From positions 1,083,190 to 1,105,222 of the forward strand of contig BLXT01000403.1 in assembly GCA_019648995.1 (NCBI GenBank): a DNA stretch of 22,033 bases, written 5' to 3'. A program made the translations under genes and the position numbers. Shown here piece by piece: positions 20,204 through 22,033 of the stretch; position 1 is the stretch's first letter; each line of letters opens with the position of its first letter. The stretch is from Plakobranchus ocellatus. Its lineage: Eukaryota > Mollusca > Gastropoda > Plakobranchidae. The notes below the pieces were generated by a model, which searched no databases, had not been told where the DNA came from, and saw nothing but the letters and a program-made list of their open reading frames with translations.

Positions 20204-20295
20204 CCCAATGAGGGTGGAGGGCCAGTTGCATCTGGGCTAGACATATTGACAAATTAAGTCTTGACCCTATGAGGGTGAAGGGTCAGTTGTGTCTG
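20204..20295. repeat. 61-bp-offset direct duplication across the Shroom stop codon
   Basis: Positions 20204-20234 and 20265-20295 match at 26 of 31 bases (shared core ATGAGGGTG). The second copy is the end of the Shroom coding exon including its stop; the first lies in the 3' UTR. Confidence 0.8.
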
Positions 20296-20581
20296 ACCGA
20301 GGCGTCCCATGAGTGTCCATGGCTGGAGTGTCCGGAATGCTCTTCCTCAGGGCTTGAATCTGCTCCCCACCCAACGTGATTTTGTCCTCCATCTCCTGCA
20401 AGTCGATGGTCAGCTGTGACCTTGTCCTCACGTAATGGACGTAATCCCCCAGTTGCTCAGGTGACAGACGCTCCTTGAGCATTGCTGTGACCTGTTCTCC
20501 CCTCTTGTCCAGATCATCCTTCAGTAACTTGGCTTCCTCATGCTTGGCATAGAGACGCTCTCGCTTGTCCAGAGTTAATTT
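20267..20581 (-). CDS. shroom: Shroom last coding exon and stop
   Basis: 104 codons plus TAG (20269-20267). The acceptor on the minus strand is CAACTGTACAG, then KLTLDKRERLYAKHEEAK in phase 0. It encodes the last ASD2 helices: DLDKRGEQV, LSPEQLGDYVHYV, EMEDKITLGGEQ. A short Pro/Thr/Asp-rich tail of about 20 residues ends TDPSPS. The last codons lie inside a 61-bp-spaced direct duplication shared with the 3' UTR, so the tail may have been altered recently. Confidence 0.92.
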   Translation of the reverse strand, partial: KLTLDKRERLYAKHEEAKLLKDDLDKRGEQVTAMLKERLSPEQLGDYVHYVRTRSQLTIDLQEMEDKITLGGEQIQALRKSIPDTPAMDTHGTPRSDTTDPSPS

Positions 20582-21476
20582 CTGTACAGTTGCAGAAACA
20601 CAAAAGATCTTTGCTTTAGTAATATTAAGCAATACAACAGTATCATTTTAAACTGAAATTTAGTGGACCATAGTATTTATTTTAGTTTTTCAGTTTAAAT
20701 GGATGTAACATGAAAACTATATAGCTCTCTGGCCAATATATTCTTTTTGGTTTTATCCATTATTTAGCCAGTTTTGGTTTAAAGAAAACGTAGTAAAATC
20801 TATTGTAGTTGTTGCTCCAAATTTAGAATTTCATAACAAAAATATGTTTGGCTAGATGCTGGCAATGGGATTTTAACTGAGAAATGAAGTCCCTGCAGAG
20901 TTGCGGGCGAGTTCTCTACTCTAATAATCTCCGCACCACTGATGCTCTGTTCTTCTGGATAATGTGCAAGGTGATCATTATTGGTGTTTCATTAACCTGA
21001 GAGCAAGACTCATTTACTTCACTCTTTAATTCAGACAATATTTTCCTTTTTAATAGTTACATAGTATGTCATAGTGGGTGCGGTGACACATCATGGCTCC
21101 ATTAAAGTATCTGTGTGTCAACTCTTGAGGCTGGGATGACCCTCGTCGGGGCCTTCCTATTGAACGTTACAAGCCTTAATCTTGTTTTATTTCATAAGTG
21201 AAAGTTACACTGTGTTTGGTTTAACATGACGGGATTGTATGTAATATACAGCAGAGAAACAAACATTTCCCTGCCACGCTTGCCCGTGAGGCCCACACTT
21301 ACCCTCAGTTTCCCATCCACCTCCGGTGCGAGGGCCTGCACGGCGTTCTCTGCCCTGGCCAGCTGCCCAGAGAGATTCAGCAACAGACGGACAATCTTCT
21401 CCAGGTCCTCCAGGAACGAGGTGAACTTGTCTCGCTCTGCCCGGCTCTGGCAACGCGCCTCCACCTGAGTGCGGAC
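20267..21476 (-). CDS. shroom: Shroom-family protein, last two coding exons (ASD2 C-terminal half), partial
   Basis: Joining 21476-21303 and 20581-20267 on the minus strand gives 161 codons plus TAG, 5'-partial because the gene continues past the right edge. Shroom proteins bind F-actin and recruit Rho-associated kinase through the C-terminal Apx/Shroom domain 2 (ASD2), driving apical constriction. The encoded stretch is a highly charged coiled coil with hallmark ASD2 blocks. The first exon has FTSFLEDLEKIVRLLLNLSG then QLARAENAVQAL. The last has AKHEEAKLLKDDLDKR, ERLSPEQLGDYVHYV and LQEMEDKITLGGEQIQAL. A 20-residue unstructured tail follows. Both boundaries are phase 0 with canonical splice sites. 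Earlier Shroom regions (PDZ, ASD1) are not in the window, so I cannot say which paralogue it matches. Confidence 0.9.
20582..21302 (-). other. Last intron of the Shroom gene
   Basis: 721 nt between the two Shroom exons, phase 0, GT..AG. A moderately GC-richer patch at about 20850-20950 and a second near 21125-21160 look unlike the flanks and could be old repeat fragments, but I cannot assign them. Confidence 0.85.
21303..21476 (-). CDS. shroom: Shroom penultimate coding exon
   Basis: Exactly 58 codons, phase 0 at both ends. The acceptor on the minus strand is CACCCTGCAG, reading into VRTQVEARCQSRAER. The donor is GAGG|GTAAGT after GKLR. It encodes the ASD2 helix carrying the conserved ED-LEKIV-LLL-LSG-LAR-ENA pattern. 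It is markedly more GC-rich than the surrounding intron, as expected for a constrained exon. Confidence 0.9.
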
Positions 21477-22033
21477 CTGCAGGGTGAGAGAGGAGGAAGA
21501 GAGGAATCACTTGGTTTGTCTTGACTAGGCCTACTATTGCTCTCACTGCATTGAGCTTTGATTTGTCCACTGTAATCTTCATCTGTACATCTTGCTTGGC
21601 TCTAGGGCTAGACATAATGAACTGTGACTCTAGTTAGAGACTAATGCCGTACTTTGCGACTGAATGAACCCTTGCAAGTAACCAACAATTATATTCATAC
21701 AAATCTGCAACAACCATAATTATATTTCGCCGGATATCTACACTTATATCTGTAGGGATTTATTGTGCACTAGTCCTATAGTTTTCAGAAATGTTTTTTT
21801 TTCAGACCTGATCAGATAAAATCATTCCACAAGATCTCAAATTTACTCTACCAAAATGACTCGATTGGAGATGAAAAGTGAACCAGAAGCCTGACTCTAT
21901 CCCCAGATCCTCTGTCGGGATAAAAAAACTTTGATGGAAAAAATCCAAACAAATCAAGAAAACCCAGTTCACATGAAGCAGATATCTCTCTCCTCTCCCG
22001 CTACTTTGTGCGCCTTTGTTTTCTCTCTCTCTC
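21477..22033 (-). other. Shroom intron running off the window
   Basis: Upstream (minus-strand sense) of the penultimate exon I find no further ASD2-coding exon. The open frame at 21205-21615 on the minus strand overlaps the real exon in another frame and is not supported. The window ends in a (TC)n tract. Confidence 0.7.
22022..22033. repeat. (TC)6 at the right edge
   Basis: A TC run reaches the last base, with more CT-rich sequence from about 21985. It is the reverse complement of the left-edge repeat. Confidence 0.95.

Larger units (their letters stand above)
17800..20266 (-). other. Probable long 3' UTR of the Shroom-family gene
   Basis: This stretch follows the Shroom stop codon on the minus strand and has no coding signal. 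AATAAA on the minus strand occurs at 18458-18463, 18173-18178 and 17812-17817. The last is followed by a T-rich, G-containing tract, so a transcript ending near 17.8 kb is plausible. A (CA)7 repeat lies at 20004-20017, and a GC-richer, possibly SINE-derived patch at about 19200-19310. Extent is inferred. Confidence 0.4.

Noticed and set aside
21205..21615. 136-codon minus-strand open frame over the Shroom exon
   Set aside because: It overlaps the penultimate Shroom exon in another frame. The ASD2-matching frame with proper splice sites is clearly the real one, and the long frame reflects local GC content.

Overview
The window is AT-rich eukaryotic (animal) genomic DNA, not prokaryotic. Coding exons are short, split by introns with canonical GT..AG borders, and separated by kilobases of low-complexity, repeat-bearing sequence. 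The abundance of TCTAGA/AGATCT-type words near 1.6-1.9 kb, the tRNA-like repeat fragments, and the two genes found (a fatty acid hydroxylase-domain protein and a Shroom-family protein) suggest an invertebrate bilaterian. My best guess is a mollusc, possibly a gastropod, but this is an inference. The window begins in a (GA)n tract and ends in a (TC)n tract, so it may be a whole contig broken at microsatellites.

Layout. 1-4.0 kb: no confident gene. It holds weak open frames (127-372; 1127-1458 in two overlapping frames), a TCTAGA-rich stretch, and a decayed non-LTR retrotransposon reverse-transcriptase tail on the minus strand (about 2284-2760) split by a (TA)n microsatellite. A tRNA-like SINE fragment lies beside it (about 2770-2860). 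4105-11601, plus strand: a complete six-exon gene that splices to 981 nt (326 codons plus stop), an orthologue of FAXDC2. It is a membrane-bound fatty acid hydroxylase/sterol desaturase superfamily enzyme with all histidine boxes intact. Its introns carry a 36-bp minisatellite (7003-7182), homopolymers and a small AATC repeat.

11602-20266: no coding gene recognised. This stretch should contain the FAXDC2 3' UTR (several AATAAA candidates), the intergenic boundary, and the long 3' UTR of the convergent gene. It also holds two local duplications (around 15.7/16.0 kb and 16.5 kb) and two GC-richer structured patches (about 17.2 and 19.25 kb) that may be SINE-derived.

20267-21476, minus strand: the last two coding exons of a Shroom-family gene. 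They encode the C-terminal part of the ASD2 coiled coil that binds Rho kinase. The rest of that gene lies beyond the right edge.

The two genes are arranged tail to tail. I see no functional link between them: one is a predicted ER lipid/sterol hydroxylase, the other a cytoskeletal scaffold for apical constriction. I found no convincing new biological system. The most useful leads are the decayed mobile elements, the tandem repeats, the duplication spanning the Shroom stop codon and the unexplained open frames near 1.1-1.5 kb.
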